Shown here one piece after another: positions 1-7,240 of a DNA stretch of 64,000 nucleotides (positions are counted from its first letter, which is position 1; each line of letters begins with the position of its first letter). The translations under genes were made by a program, and so were the position numbers. This DNA comes from Allochromatium humboldtianum. Lineage in GTDB: Bacteria; Pseudomonadota; Gammaproteobacteria; Chromatiales; Chromatiaceae. The notes below the pieces were generated by a model. The model searched no databases and was not told where the DNA came from. It worked only from the letters and a program-made list of their open reading frames with translations. Location: positions 186,001-250,000 of the forward strand of contig NZ_JABZEO010000004.1 in NCBI RefSeq assembly GCF_013385175.1, read 5' to 3'.

Positions 1-34
1 GGAGCCAGGACGCCGAACCCTGACGCCGCCCCGC

Positions 35-69
35 CCAGCATCATGGGGCCCCGCACCCCATGATGCTGG
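35..69. repeat. Perfect 14-bp inverted repeat with 7-nt loop
   Basis: The arms CCAGCATCATGGGG (35-48) and CCCCATGATGCTGG (56-69) pair perfectly around the loop CCCCGCA. No T-tract follows on either strand, so it is not a standard intrinsic terminator. In filamentous phages a hairpin of this size usually acts as packaging signal or replication origin; that role here is inferred. Confidence 0.8.
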
Positions 70-408
70 CTCGGATGCGGCGCATTCACTCACTCAATGG
101 GCGGTCTTTTCGGGGTCGCGGTCTGATATGCAACTACCAATCAATCAAGAGAGAACCAAAGCCCCGAGGCCCCCGGAGCATGGATTGATGCTCGCCGTAG
201 GCTCGCACTTTCAGAAGGCAAGGCATCAACGGTTGCAGGACGACACATGAAGGGACAGAGCGGCGCAGAGATCCGCGAATCGATCCCCGAGGGGATGGCG
301 ACCGAGGAGACGCCGCGATAACCGTCACAGTGCCCATAAAACGGCGTGCCGCGCGGCTCATGACGTCCTGTCATACGAAGAAAGCCCACACGGTTGAGGG
401 GGCGTGCC

Positions 409-436
409 ATTCGCCCGAAATCCCTTTCGGGCGAAT
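409..436. repeat. Perfect 12-bp inverted repeat with 4-nt loop
   Basis: The arms ATTCGCCCGAAA (409-420) and TTTCGGGCGAAT (425-436) pair perfectly around TCCC. The hairpin lies about 190 nt past the last small phage gene. It has no T-tract. It could be a terminator-like structure or an origin hairpin. Confidence 0.8.
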
Positions 437-612
437 CCAAAGGGGCGTCTTTTGGGCCGCCATACTGGCCACGGCAGTAACCGCAACCACATCACGCCCG
501 TTCACTGTCGAGCAGGTCGGCGGGGACGCGAGCGGCTGAAACGAGATAGGGGCTTTCAAGGCGGAAGGGTTGCCCGGTGCCCTGGATTGACGTTGCAGCA
601 ACAGGAAATAGC

Positions 613-675
613 GTCACTGTGACGTTATGCGGTAACGTGATCCTCACGCTTCCCGTGCTTTTCGGTCACTGTGAC
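613..675. repeat. Two GTCACTGTGAC repeats, start to start 52 bp
   Basis: GTCACTGTGAC occurs at 613-623 and again at 665-675. Each copy is itself a near-palindrome, GTCAC and GTGAC around one base. The first copy lies just past the stop of the 64-aa gene, followed by a second inverted repeat ACGTTA/TAACGT (622-627 and 633-638). The pair looks like protein-binding iterons or operators, but no function can be assigned. Confidence 0.5.
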
Positions 676-819
676 GACCCGGCGCAGGATTTCGCGCCGG
701 ACCGCCCGGACCTCTGGACGCCAGCAGAGCGCCCAGGCGACCCAGGCGACGACCACGCAGGGATCAAGGCCCAGGGCCTTGGCGGCACGGATCGCCAGGG
801 CATCGAGAGCGCGGTTCAT
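625..819 (-). CDS. Small phage protein, 64 aa, one hydrophobic segment
   Basis: This is the last gene of the phage operon. Its ATG overlaps the stop of the upstream 81-aa gene in an ATGA tetranucleotide (816-819), which suggests translational coupling. Residues about 19-33 (PCVVVAWVAWALCW) are hydrophobic and are followed by an arginine-rich tail, so a single membrane helix or amphipathic helix is possible. It has no recognisable family. It could be a small membrane or minor virion protein, but nothing proves this. Support comes from the overlap chain rather than from homology. Confidence 0.5.
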   Translation of the reverse strand: MNRALDALAIRAAKALGLDPCVVVAWVAWALCWRPEVRAVRREILRRVVTVTEKHGKREDHVTA

Positions 820-1061
820 GGCTCGACCTCACAGGGCCAGAAGACGTGCCACTGATCGCCCGCGTCATAGAGCGGCACCACCACCAGCCCGGAGCGCTCC
901 AGTTGGTGGGCCATGCGTTCGGCCAGATGCCGACGCGGATAGACCAGGGCCAGGGCGGGAGTGCGCGACCAGGCGTTGACCTGAACCCCTGGACGCGGCT
1001 CCTCGACCAGACTCAGGAACTCTTGACGCTCGTTGCCGATGCAGAAGCCCACGCGCTTCAT
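816..1061 (-). CDS. Small phage protein of unknown function, 81 aa
   Basis: The start MKRVGFCIGNERQEFL is chosen because it overlaps the preceding stop in ATGA (1058-1061) and has a purine-rich AGGGGG stretch just upstream. The protein is soluble-looking with mixed charge and two cysteines (residue 8 and near the C terminus). It sits fourth in the chain after the replication initiator, where filamentous phages often encode a single-strand DNA-binding protein, but no OB-fold signature can be confirmed by eye. I do not recognise the family. Confidence 0.55.
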   Translation of the reverse strand: MKRVGFCIGNERQEFLSLVEEPRPGVQVNAWSRTPALALVYPRRHLAERMAHQLERSGLVVVPLYDAGDQWHVFWPCEVEP

Positions 1062-1219
1062 GACGTCCCCCTGGAGTCTGTTGGCGGGGTTGGCTTGGAA
1101 AAACCGGCCGGAAGCAGGCGCCCGCGCGGGGCATCGGGACACCGACGACAGTCAAGGCACAGGCCGGGCAGTAGCAGCCGACCGACAACGCCACACGGGC
1201 GCTTCGTTGGGCGATTCAT
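1058..1219 (-). CDS. Tiny cysteine-rich phage protein, 53 aa
   Basis: This is a very short gene held on both sides by ATGA overlaps (1216-1219 with the upstream gene and 1058-1061 with the downstream gene). The exact fit in the chain is the main argument that it is real. The sequence starts MNRPTKRPC and holds a C-L-D-C-R-R-C cluster at about residues 22-28, so Cys9 plus this cluster could form a small zinc-binding knuckle. It is rich in Arg and Pro. Function is unknown; a small DNA- or RNA-binding protein is possible. Confidence 0.5.
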   Translation of the reverse strand: MNRPTKRPCGVVGRLLLPGLCLDCRRCPDAPRGRLLPAGFSKPTPPTDSRGTS

Positions 1220-1692
1220 GCCGCCACCTCGACCGACCACCAAGGACGGAACACTTGCAACCCCAAGCGACCCTCGCGCAGGGCCTGATACAAGCGCTCC
1301 GTCTGGCGGTCGGCTTCTTCCTGAAAGGCCGTGTCCTTGACGCCAGCGTAGTAGTCGGGCCGATCGGCCAATTCGCGCTCGATGACCTGATCGGCGAACA
1401 GCGGATAACGGGCATGGGCGCGACGCTGCAAGGCAGCACGGCGAGCCTTGGCGCGTGCCTCCTGACTCCAACGCTTGGGCGGTGGTTCATGCCGATTCCA
1501 GCAGAGCGAATAACCGCGCGGAAGCTCCCGGAGGGTCCGTTGATAGAGTCGCCACAGTTCGCCAGGGCGCGCGCCGGCCGTCGCCGGGGCCTCGATCAGT
1601 TCCGAGGCCAGGACACGCGGTAAGCCTTGGGGCGGTTCGCCGTGCAAGGTCCAACGAACTTCGTACTCTTGGATGACGGTCTTCGTTTTCAT
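1216..1692 (-). CDS. Phage protein of unknown function, 158 aa
   Basis: The start MKTKTVIQEYEVRW overlaps the stop of the replication gene in ATGA (1689-1692), so it is probably made by re-initiation. It is a basic, soluble protein with an alanine- and arginine-rich helical middle (around residues 75-95) and several Trp residues, and has no membrane segment. Its place right after the replication initiator suggests a role in replication or single-strand DNA handling. I do not recognise a family. Confidence 0.6.
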   Translation of the reverse strand: MKTKTVIQEYEVRWTLHGEPPQGLPRVLASELIEAPATAGARPGELWRLYQRTLRELPRGYSLCWNRHEPPPKRWSQEARAKARRAALQRRAHARYPLFADQVIERELADRPDYYAGVKDTAFQEEADRQTERLYQALREGRLGLQVFRPWWSVEVAA

Positions 1693-2525
1693 GCTGGAAG
1701 CTCCAGAGCATAGGGACAGGGAGAATCGGCGACCCACTGCACCACGGGCCGCCCGAGGTTGAAGCCGACCAGCCGCCAGGGGGAGGGCAGCCAGTCGCCG
1801 AGCACGCGCGAGACCCAGCCGCCGCCCGGCGCTGGTCGGGGTTCGTCTTGCCAGTCGGGCCAAGCGTCCTTGACCCACTTCGGCGCCCGCCACCACGCAC
1901 ACTTGGAACGCTCGACCGTGGTCAAGCCGCCCTTGCCATGACTGCGGGAACCCTTGGGGAACGAGACCTGAACGCCATCCTTGGTGGAGCCTTTCGAGGC
2001 GTACTTGGCCAGATAGCCGACCGGCTCGCGCGCCCACTGCCACTTGGTATGGCCCCAGGGCCACCAGCCTTGTTTGTCGGGCTTGGGCAGGGTCACGCCC
2101 AGGGGCAGCCAGATCAGGACGTGGTAATGCAGCCGCCCGCGCCGGGAGCCGCGTTCGAGCACCCAGACATAGGGCAGGGCCGGGAGATCGCGCCGCTTGC
2201 CCCAGTGCCGAATGTGCTTCATCAACGCCGACATCTGATCGGGGCTGAATTCGTCTTCGTCGCGATAGGTCAGATGGAGCATGGCCGCTTTCCAGCGCCG
2301 CCCGCTGGACCCAAGCCGCTCCTGGATCAGGTTGGCGGCTGTGAGCACCGCCGAGCGCATCCGGCGCAGCCGCCCGAGGTGCGAATCGATGACCACCTGA
2401 TGCGGGCCATCGGCCTGGAGGCCCCGTGTTTCCGGGGCCGTGTCACTTGTTGAGAAAGAGACAAGCCCAGGCGGGACGGCTTCGCCGCCCGCCGAATCCG
2501 AGACGACGCGGACGCGCTCAGCCAT
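1689..2525 (-). CDS. Rolling-circle replication initiator (HUH endonuclease, inovirus gpII-like)
   Basis: This protein nicks and rejoins one DNA strand to start rolling-circle replication of the phage. Visible motifs are the metal-binding H-Y-H at residues 133-135 inside LHYHVLIWLP and a catalytic Tyr motif GYLAKYASKG with Tyr171 and Tyr175. The order HUH then Y-x-x-K and the length (278 aa) fit filamentous phage and Rep-type initiators. Its start overlaps the upstream regulator by 8 nt and its stop overlaps the next gene by 4 nt. The tail after about residue 200 is Trp- and Pro-rich and not assigned. Family assignment is firm; which tyrosine acts is inferred. Confidence 0.85.
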   Translation of the reverse strand: MAERVRVVSDSAGGEAVPPGLVSFSTSDTAPETRGLQADGPHQVVIDSHLGRLRRMRSAVLTAANLIQERLGSSGRRWKAAMLHLTYRDEDEFSPDQMSALMKHIRHWGKRRDLPALPYVWVLERGSRRGRLHYHVLIWLPLGVTLPKPDKQGWWPWGHTKWQWAREPVGYLAKYASKGSTKDGVQVSFPKGSRSHGKGGLTTVERSKCAWWRAPKWVKDAWPDWQDEPRPAPGGGWVSRVLGDWLPSPWRLVGFNLGRPVVQWVADSPCPYALELPA

Positions 2526-3126
2526 GGGCGGCCCCCTCCAGACGTGCCCCGAGCGCGGCCAGCTCGCCGCCGAGGGACTGGACCTGGACGGCCAGAGCCT
2601 GGAGCTGGGAGCGGATCGCCGGATCGACAGCCGGGGCGGACGGGGTCTGTTGGGCTTCCAGGGCCGCGAGCTTGGCCCTCAGCTGGGCATTGAGCCGCTG
2701 GTACTCGCTGACCTGCTGGCGGTAGAAGACCAGGGCGAAGAACTCGCCCGGCGGGATGCCGCCGCGGCGATAGCCGGGCGGGAACAGATAGCCGTTGTGG
2801 ACCTCCCAGCCATCCCATCCGACCCAGGGCACGAAGCCGGCGAGGACGGCCAGGAGCCGGACGGCGGTTGGATCGGGTTGGCCGGTGGCTCGCCAGCGCT
2901 GCCAGGTGCGTAGCGACACGCAACAGGCGGCGGCCGCTTCGGCATCGGTGAACCGGCAGGCCAACTGCAACGCGCCCAAGGTCGTTGGGTTGGCCGCGAA
3001 GCCTTCGGCGCGAAGCTCGGACTCCGACCAGTCGGACGCCGATGACAACTTGACGCACAACGCCGGATCGACCGCCAAGTTGACGCGCGCCTTGGTGGTC
3101 TTGGATGACGCGCGAACCCGCGCCAC
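2518..3126 (-). CDS. DUF3653-type phage regulator with helix-turn-helix and coiled coil
   Basis: A 202-aa protein. Residues about 58-95 hold a DNA-binding-like stretch (FTDAEAAAACCVSLRTWQRW) followed by a W-x-G-W segment and PPGYRRGGIPPGEF, the pattern of DUF3653 phage proteins. The C-terminal third (YQRLNAQLRAKLAALEAQ onward) is a predicted coiled coil for dimerisation. The best start is GTG; the frame is closed upstream by a stop inside the dif-like site. It is the first gene of the replication operon, so it probably controls it. The start is uncertain because no clear ribosome binding site is seen. Confidence 0.65.
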   Translation of the reverse strand: MARVRASSKTTKARVNLAVDPALCVKLSSASDWSESELRAEGFAANPTTLGALQLACRFTDAEAAAACCVSLRTWQRWRATGQPDPTAVRLLAVLAGFVPWVGWDGWEVHNGYLFPPGYRRGGIPPGEFFALVFYRQQVSEYQRLNAQLRAKLAALEAQQTPSAPAVDPAIRSQLQALAVQVQSLGGELAALGARLEGAAHG

Positions 3127-3160
3127 GTCTGGCGTGGCGGCCGATTCAGGCGTCTCAGTG

Positions 3161-3188
3161 ATTTCGGATAATGTATATTATGTAAAGT
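3161..3188 (+). other. dif: dif-like XerC/XerD recombination site, prophage border (att)
   Basis: XerC-side arm ATTTCGGATAA (3161-3171), central TGTATA (3172-3177) and XerD-side arm TTATGTAAAGT (3178-3188) match the 11-6-11 layout of proteobacterial dif. The core TAATGTATATTA is identical to that of the E. coli site. A 7-bp inverted repeat CGTCTCA/TGAGACG (3151-3157 and 3196-3202) flanks it. It separates phage genes from chromosomal metY, as expected for a filamentous prophage integrated by host XerCD. It may be the functional chromosomal dif or the phage-derived hybrid copy. Confidence 0.85.
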
Positions 3189-3266
3189 TAGATATTGAGA
3201 CGAATTGACGTCGGGATTCCATTCCCGTTCCACTCCTCCTTAACCTCCTACTTGAAGCTGCGCGTC

Positions 3267-4544
3267 TCAACCCGCCGCCGCGAGCGCTTGATCCAAATCC
3301 GCAATGATGTCGTCGATGTGCTCAATGCCGATCGATAGCCGGATCAGATCCTCAGAGACTCCGGCGCGCGCCAGCTCCTCAGGCGACAACTGGCGATGCG
3401 TGGTCGTAGCCGGATGACAGGCCAATGTCTTGGCATCGCCGATATTGACCAATCGCACGGCGAGCTTGAGCGCATCGATGAAACACCCCCCGACTTCGCG
3501 TCCGCCCTTGATGCCGAACGACAGAATGGAACTCGCCTTCGCGCCATCCATGTACTTCTGAATCAGCGGATAATCCGGACTGTCCGGCAGTCCTGCATAA
3601 CGCACCCAAGCCACCTTGGGATGTTCCTCAAGATAGCTGGCGACAGCGATGGCGTTTTCGCAATGCCGGTCCATGCGTACCGGAAGCGTCTCGATGCCCT
3701 GCAGGATCAGGAAACTGTTGAACGGCGAGATGGCCGCACCCATGTTGCGCAACGGTACGACGCGCGCGCGCGCGATATAGGCCGCCTCCCCCATCGTCTC
3801 GGTATAGACTACGCCGTGATAAGAAATATCCGGCTCGTTGAGCAGCGGAAACCGCTCTGCGTGTTCGGACCAGGGAAAACGTCCAGAGTCGACCAAGGCG
3901 CCGCCGATGGTGGTTCCATGTCCGCCCATATACTTGGTGAGCGCGTGGACCACGATGTCGGCGCCATGTTCGAACGGTCGGCACAGATAGGGCGTGGGCA
4001 CCGTGTTGTCGACGATCAATGGCAAACCATGCGCATGAGCCATGTCGGCTATCGGCGCGATATCGGCGACGTTTCCGGCAGGATTGCCGATGGACTCGCA
4101 GAAGACGGCCTTGGTACGTGCATCGATCTGGGCTGCCATGCCTTCGATGTCGTTGGGTGCGGCGAAACGGACTTGGATGCCCAGGCGCGGCAGAGTATGC
4201 GCAAAGAGATTGTAGGTGCCGCCATAGAGTGTCGACACCGCGATGATATTGTCCCCCGCTTGGGCCAGGGTCAGGACCGCATTGGTCACAGCGGCCATGC
4301 CCGAAGCCAATGCCAGGGCGCCGACGCCGCCCTCCAGGGCTGCCACGCGCTTTTCGAGCACGTCGCTGGTCGGGTTCATGATGCGGGTGTAGATGTTGCC
4401 CGCGACCTTGAGATCGAACAGATCCGCGCCATGTTGGGTGTCGTCGAAGGCATAGCTGGTAGTCTGATAGATGGGTGTGGCTACCGATTTGGTGGTTGGG
4501 TCGGGCTCAAAACCAGCGTGGATGGCCAGGGTTTCAATCTTCAT
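3267..4544 (-). CDS. metY: O-acetylhomoserine aminocarboxypropyltransferase (O-acetylhomoserine sulfhydrylase)
   Basis: A PLP enzyme of the Cys/Met metabolism family that makes homocysteine from O-acetylhomoserine and sulfide. The full length of 425 aa matches MetY. The PLP lysine is Lys204 in HALTKYMGGHGTTIGG. The N terminus ETLAIHAGFEPDPTTKSVATP and the YTRIMNPT motif are diagnostic, and the insert typical of MetY versus MetB is present. The start ATG has AGGAG six nt upstream. It stands alone. Direct sulfide use fits a sulfur-metabolising host. Confidence 0.95.
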   Translation of the reverse strand: MKIETLAIHAGFEPDPTTKSVATPIYQTTSYAFDDTQHGADLFDLKVAGNIYTRIMNPTSDVLEKRVAALEGGVGALALASGMAAVTNAVLTLAQAGDNIIAVSTLYGGTYNLFAHTLPRLGIQVRFAAPNDIEGMAAQIDARTKAVFCESIGNPAGNVADIAPIADMAHAHGLPLIVDNTVPTPYLCRPFEHGADIVVHALTKYMGGHGTTIGGALVDSGRFPWSEHAERFPLLNEPDISYHGVVYTETMGEAAYIARARVVPLRNMGAAISPFNSFLILQGIETLPVRMDRHCENAIAVASYLEEHPKVAWVRYAGLPDSPDYPLIQKYMDGAKASSILSFGIKGGREVGGCFIDALKLAVRLVNIGDAKTLACHPATTTHRQLSPEELARAGVSEDLIRLSIGIEHIDDIIADLDQALAAAG

Positions 4545-4889
4545 GGATACTCCTTGGGTGGGTTGGGTCAGTCATAGTAGTGAGGATCCCGCGGTTTTCG
4601 TCTTCCAGGGGATTGGTCTCATGCTACCTGATGTGTGGCCTGTCGTGCCTCCTCCCGCTTCTACGGCCAACAGTACTCTCGTAACGCCGCGCCTGACCGA
4701 CAAGCCCTTGGCCGAGGTCGACGGAGAGCTTTCAGATCGGATCCATGAAACCCGATGGACAGATCTGACTCTTACTTCTTCGACGCGCGGCGCGGTCCAA
4801 AGATCAAGGGCCTATCTACTACCCGATCCGGCATGTGATGTGCGATAGATGCACGCTTACTGTCGGCCCTGAATGAGGTGCAGTGTCCC
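4545..4889. other. Intergenic region between metY and the Sel1 gene
   Basis: About 345 nt between divergent genes. It must hold the metY promoter on the minus strand and that of the Sel1 gene on the plus strand. I searched for a SAM-type riboswitch before metY and saw no convincing conserved core. I see no small gene with a ribosome binding site. Confidence 0.4.
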
Positions 4890-5333
4890 ATGAGCGACGA
4901 ACCCAATACACTCGACATGGACTTGGTGAGCGGTATCGCCGCCTTCGAGTCCAAGCAATTCTCACGCGCCGTGGGGCTGCTCGCCCCGTTGGCCGAGCAA
5001 GGCAACGTCGAGGCGCAGTACCGCGTGGCCATCATGGCCCAGAATGGCCTAGGTATGCTCCCCAATCCGCTCATGGCCTACAGCTATATGAAGAGCGCGG
5101 CCAAGGCCGGGCTCGGTCTCGCGCAACATGGCTTGGCCTTCATGTACATGGAAGGCGAATGCACCGACAAAAATCCCGCCAAGGCGGTCGAATGGTTCAG
5201 GAGGGCCGCCGACCAAGGACTGATCGGCTCCTTGACCACGCTGGCCATGATGTACGAGCAGGGACACGGCGTGGAGCAGGATCTGGACGAGGCAAAACGC
5301 CTCTACAAGCTGGCTGGATTCGACGAACGCTGA
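4890..5333 (+). CDS. Sel1-like repeat protein
   Basis: A 147-aa protein built from Sel1 (short TPR-like) repeats: AEQGNVEAQYRVAIMAQNG, then AAKAGLGLAQHGLAFMYMEG and AADQGLIGSLTTLAMMYEQG, each followed by a helix ending in a Y or W motif. Such solenoids bind partner proteins. There is no signal peptide, so it is probably cytosolic. The ATG at 4890 is preferred over an upstream GTG because GAGG lies 11 nt before it. It is monocistronic and its partner is unknown. Confidence 0.8.
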   Translation: MSDEPNTLDMDLVSGIAAFESKQFSRAVGLLAPLAEQGNVEAQYRVAIMAQNGLGMLPNPLMAYSYMKSAAKAGLGLAQHGLAFMYMEGECTDKNPAKAVEWFRRAADQGLIGSLTTLAMMYEQGHGVEQDLDEAKRLYKLAGFDER

Positions 5334-5399
5334 ACGACGTTGTCGTCGCAGGTTCGATGCAACCGATAGAGATCCCTCCCATTTACGGCCCGAATTGGT

Positions 5400-5405
5400 T
5401 ATAAT
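5400..5405 (+). promoter_or_regulatory. -10 box of the tRNA-Leu promoter
   Basis: A perfect TATAAT lies 13 nt before the tRNA 5' end and is followed by a GC-rich discriminator, as in stable-RNA promoters. No good -35 hexamer is seen at the usual distance. Confidence 0.5.
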
Positions 5406-5418
5406 CCGCGTCCGCGTT

Positions 5419-5505
5419 GCCGGGGTGGCGAAATTGGTAGACGCATCAGACTCAAAATCTGACGGGGGCGACCCCATGCCGGTTCGAGTCCGGCCCTCGG
5501 TACCA
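5419..5505 (+). tRNA. tRNA-Leu (anticodon CAA)
   Basis: An 87-nt class II tRNA. The acceptor strands GCCGGGG and CCTCGGT pair with one G-U at each end region. The anticodon stem TCAGA/TCTGA encloses the loop CTCAAAA, giving anticodon CAA (reads UUG). A variable arm with a GGGG/CCCC stem, the T-loop GGTTCGAGTCC and an encoded CCA end are present. There is no integrase next to it. Confidence 0.95.
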
Positions 5506-5513
5506 TATGAGAC

Positions 5514-5545
5514 AAGGGGTTAGGTTTAAAAGCCTAACCCCTTTT
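5514..5545 (+). terminator. Rho-independent terminator after tRNA-Leu
   Basis: An 11-bp stem AAGGGGTTAGG/CCTAACCCCTT around the loop TTTAAAAG, ending in a short T run. It lies 8 nt after the tRNA CCA end. Confidence 0.9.
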
Positions 5546-5613
5546 GCTTGAGGGCAGTTCGCTGTGGCTTTTGGCAAAATGTTCGCCTCACGCTCGACCG
5601 GGAGACGATCCGC

Positions 5614-6309
5614 ATGACCCTCGACCCGCAGTTCCACTCTCAGCTCTACTGGGCCGCCGTACTGAGCCTCTATGTCCTGGCGGTGCTCGTCCTGACGCGA
5701 CTGCCCTATCAGGCCATGGTCCGGCGCGGCCTGGAGCCGATCCGGGCCGTCTACTACAACCGCAAGATCGTGCACATGCTGGCCGGCGGGGTCGGTTCCT
5801 TGGCCGTGCCGCTGGTGTTCGTCGATCCCTGGTTTCCGCTGATCAGCGGGTTGCTGCTGACGCTCCTGACCAACCTGGCCCATGCCACCGGGATGCGGTT
5901 CTACTGGTTCCAGACCGACGACAACCGCAACGACGTCAAGTTCGCGCTCATGTGGTCCACCTCGGTCGCGGCGCTGTGGTGGATTCTGGATGATCCCTGG
6001 CTGGCGATCCTGCCCTCGCTCTACATGGCCTTCGGCGACGGCGTGACCGGAATCGTGCGCAATGCTTTCATCCGCAAGCGCTCCAAGAGTCCGATCGGCA
6101 GTGTCTTCATGCTGATCGTCAGCGCGCCCATGGGATGGATCATCGGCAGCATGGCGCAACCGGCGATCCCGGTGTGGGGACTGATCTCAGCGGTGGTCGC
6201 CACCGTGGTCGAGCGCTATGAATTCGGTCCCATCGACGACAACATCCTCATCACTGTCTCAGCCTCGGCGGTGCTGCTGTTCGGGGTCTACTGGGGGCCG
6301 CTGTTCTGA
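5614..6309 (+). CDS. Dolichol-kinase/phosphatidate-cytidylyltransferase-like membrane protein
   Basis: A 231-aa polytopic membrane protein with about six or seven hydrophobic segments. The NRKIVHMLAGG motif near residue 46 and MAFGDGVTGIVRNAF near residue 136 match the SEC59/DGK1/VTE5 group of CTP-dependent lipid kinases and CDP-alcohol-forming enzymes. It probably phosphorylates a polyprenol, phytol or diacylglycerol in the inner membrane; the substrate cannot be read from sequence. In a photosynthetic bacterium a VTE5-like phytol kinase role would be plausible but unproven. GGAGA precedes the start. Confidence 0.7.
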   Translation: MTLDPQFHSQLYWAAVLSLYVLAVLVLTRLPYQAMVRRGLEPIRAVYYNRKIVHMLAGGVGSLAVPLVFVDPWFPLISGLLLTLLTNLAHATGMRFYWFQTDDNRNDVKFALMWSTSVAALWWILDDPWLAILPSLYMAFGDGVTGIVRNAFIRKRSKSPIGSVFMLIVSAPMGWIIGSMAQPAIPVWGLISAVVATVVERYEFGPIDDNILITVSASAVLLFGVYWGPLF

Positions 6310-6330
6310 GGTCCGGGTCGGACGACCGCC

Positions 6331-7200
6331 CTACTCGGCCAGCTTGGGATTGCGCAACGCCTCGACGGCAAGGATCTGGTACTGCGCCTGCTCGACCAAC
6401 TCCATGAGTTGATCGTTGTGCAAGTTCAGACGCGCCAGGATCTCGGGCTCGATCGGCGGGGCGTCGTGCAGATCCCTGGAGTCGAACTCGGCCAGATGGG
6501 CGATGCTGTTGGCCACATGCACCAGGGACACGGCGAGCGCGTGCCCCTCGGGTGCGGCGAGCGGATCGTGGTGATAGCGGATGCAGGCCACCAGGCTCTC
6601 GGGCAGACCCCAGTGCTCGGCCAGGGCGCCGCCAAGCTGGGCGTGATCGAAACCGAGCACAGCGCGCTCGGCCTCTACCGGCGACAGAGTATCGAGCTCA
6701 CCCAGCGAGTTCAGGAACGCCTGATGCTCGGCCTGGGGCTCCTGGGTGAAGAGCAGGAGCTGCCCTAGATCGTGCAGCAAGCCGCCTAGGAAGACCGATC
6801 CGGCCAGACGGGGCGCGCTCTGTTCGGCCAGCAGGCGCGCGATGACGGCGCAATAGGACGAGTGGCGCCAGAAGATTTCGAGCGGCAGCATGTCCTGGTT
6901 CGGCAGATGGTCCGCCGCCTGGGTGACGGCGCCCGCGATCACCAGTCGGCGCAGATGCTCGCGCCCCAGCAGCATGATGGCGCGCTCGACCGAATCGACC
7001 GTGCGCGCGGGCGCGAAGGCCGGGCTGTTGGCCAGCCGCAGCAGGATGGCGACCAAGGCCGGATCCTGCTCCAGATGCCGGGCAATCTCGGATTGGCGGC
7101 TGTCCGGATCGTCCAGGAGACGCAGCACTTCGCCGACCACGCGCGGGATCGCCAGTAATCGCCCAGTTCCCTTGACCAGGCTCTCGATGGTTACGGACAC
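6331..7200 (-). CDS. HDOD domain signalling protein
   Basis: A 289-aa protein that is essentially one HDOD domain, a degenerate HD fold that usually lacks phosphodiesterase activity. Visible features are the LANSPAF motif near residue 58, the AIMLLGREHLRRLV helix and GSVFLGGLLHDLGQLLLF with a retained HD pair, then a H-H pair in IRYHHDP. GTG at 7200 is favoured because GGGAG lies 10 nt upstream; GTG at 7209 is also possible. The next gene upstream, 40 nt away, is another HDOD protein, so they probably form an operon. Confidence 0.8.
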   Translation of the reverse strand: MSVTIESLVKGTGRLLAIPRVVGEVLRLLDDPDSRQSEIARHLEQDPALVAILLRLANSPAFAPARTVDSVERAIMLLGREHLRRLVIAGAVTQAADHLPNQDMLPLEIFWRHSSYCAVIARLLAEQSAPRLAGSVFLGGLLHDLGQLLLFTQEPQAEHQAFLNSLGELDTLSPVEAERAVLGFDHAQLGGALAEHWGLPESLVACIRYHHDPLAAPEGHALAVSLVHVANSIAHLAEFDSRDLHDAPPIEPEILARLNLHNDQLMELVEQAQYQILAVEALRNPKLAE

Positions 7201-7240
7201 GCCGCACACTCTCCCAACACGCCTACAGTGACGCGATCCG

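Larger units (their letters stand above)
1..624. other. Non-coding, hairpin-rich region downstream of the phage replication operon
   Basis: I see no convincing gene here. The short open frames on both strands have no ribosome binding site and run through perfect inverted repeats. The stretch holds two long hairpins and a repeated near-palindrome, listed separately. By analogy with filamentous phages it could be the intergenic region that carries the plus/minus origins and the packaging signal, but that is inference. Confidence 0.5.
1..3190 (-). mobile_element. Right part of an inovirus-like (filamentous phage) prophage
   Basis: A leftward block holds an HUH rolling-circle initiator, a DUF3653-type helix-turn-helix regulator and four very small genes, followed by hairpin-rich non-coding DNA. 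It ends on the right at a dif-like XerCD site, after which normal chromosomal genes start. Filamentous phages that integrate at dif are well known (CTXphi and the Xanthomonas Cf/phiLf type). Coat, adsorption and Zot-type assembly genes are not visible, so they lie left of the window or are lost. No integrase is present, which fits use of host XerCD. Confidence 0.75.

Noticed and set aside
330-539. Possible 69-aa gene on the plus strand in the phage non-coding region
   Set aside because: No ribosome binding site, and the frame runs through the perfect 12-bp hairpin.
4545-4889. SAM-type riboswitch before metY
   Set aside because: No conserved core or convincing stem set could be found in the leader on the minus strand.
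5419-5505. tRNA-Leu as an integration site
   Set aside because: No integrase gene or repeated tRNA 3' end is seen nearby, and the flanking genes are ordinary chromosome. The phage boundary is at the dif site instead.
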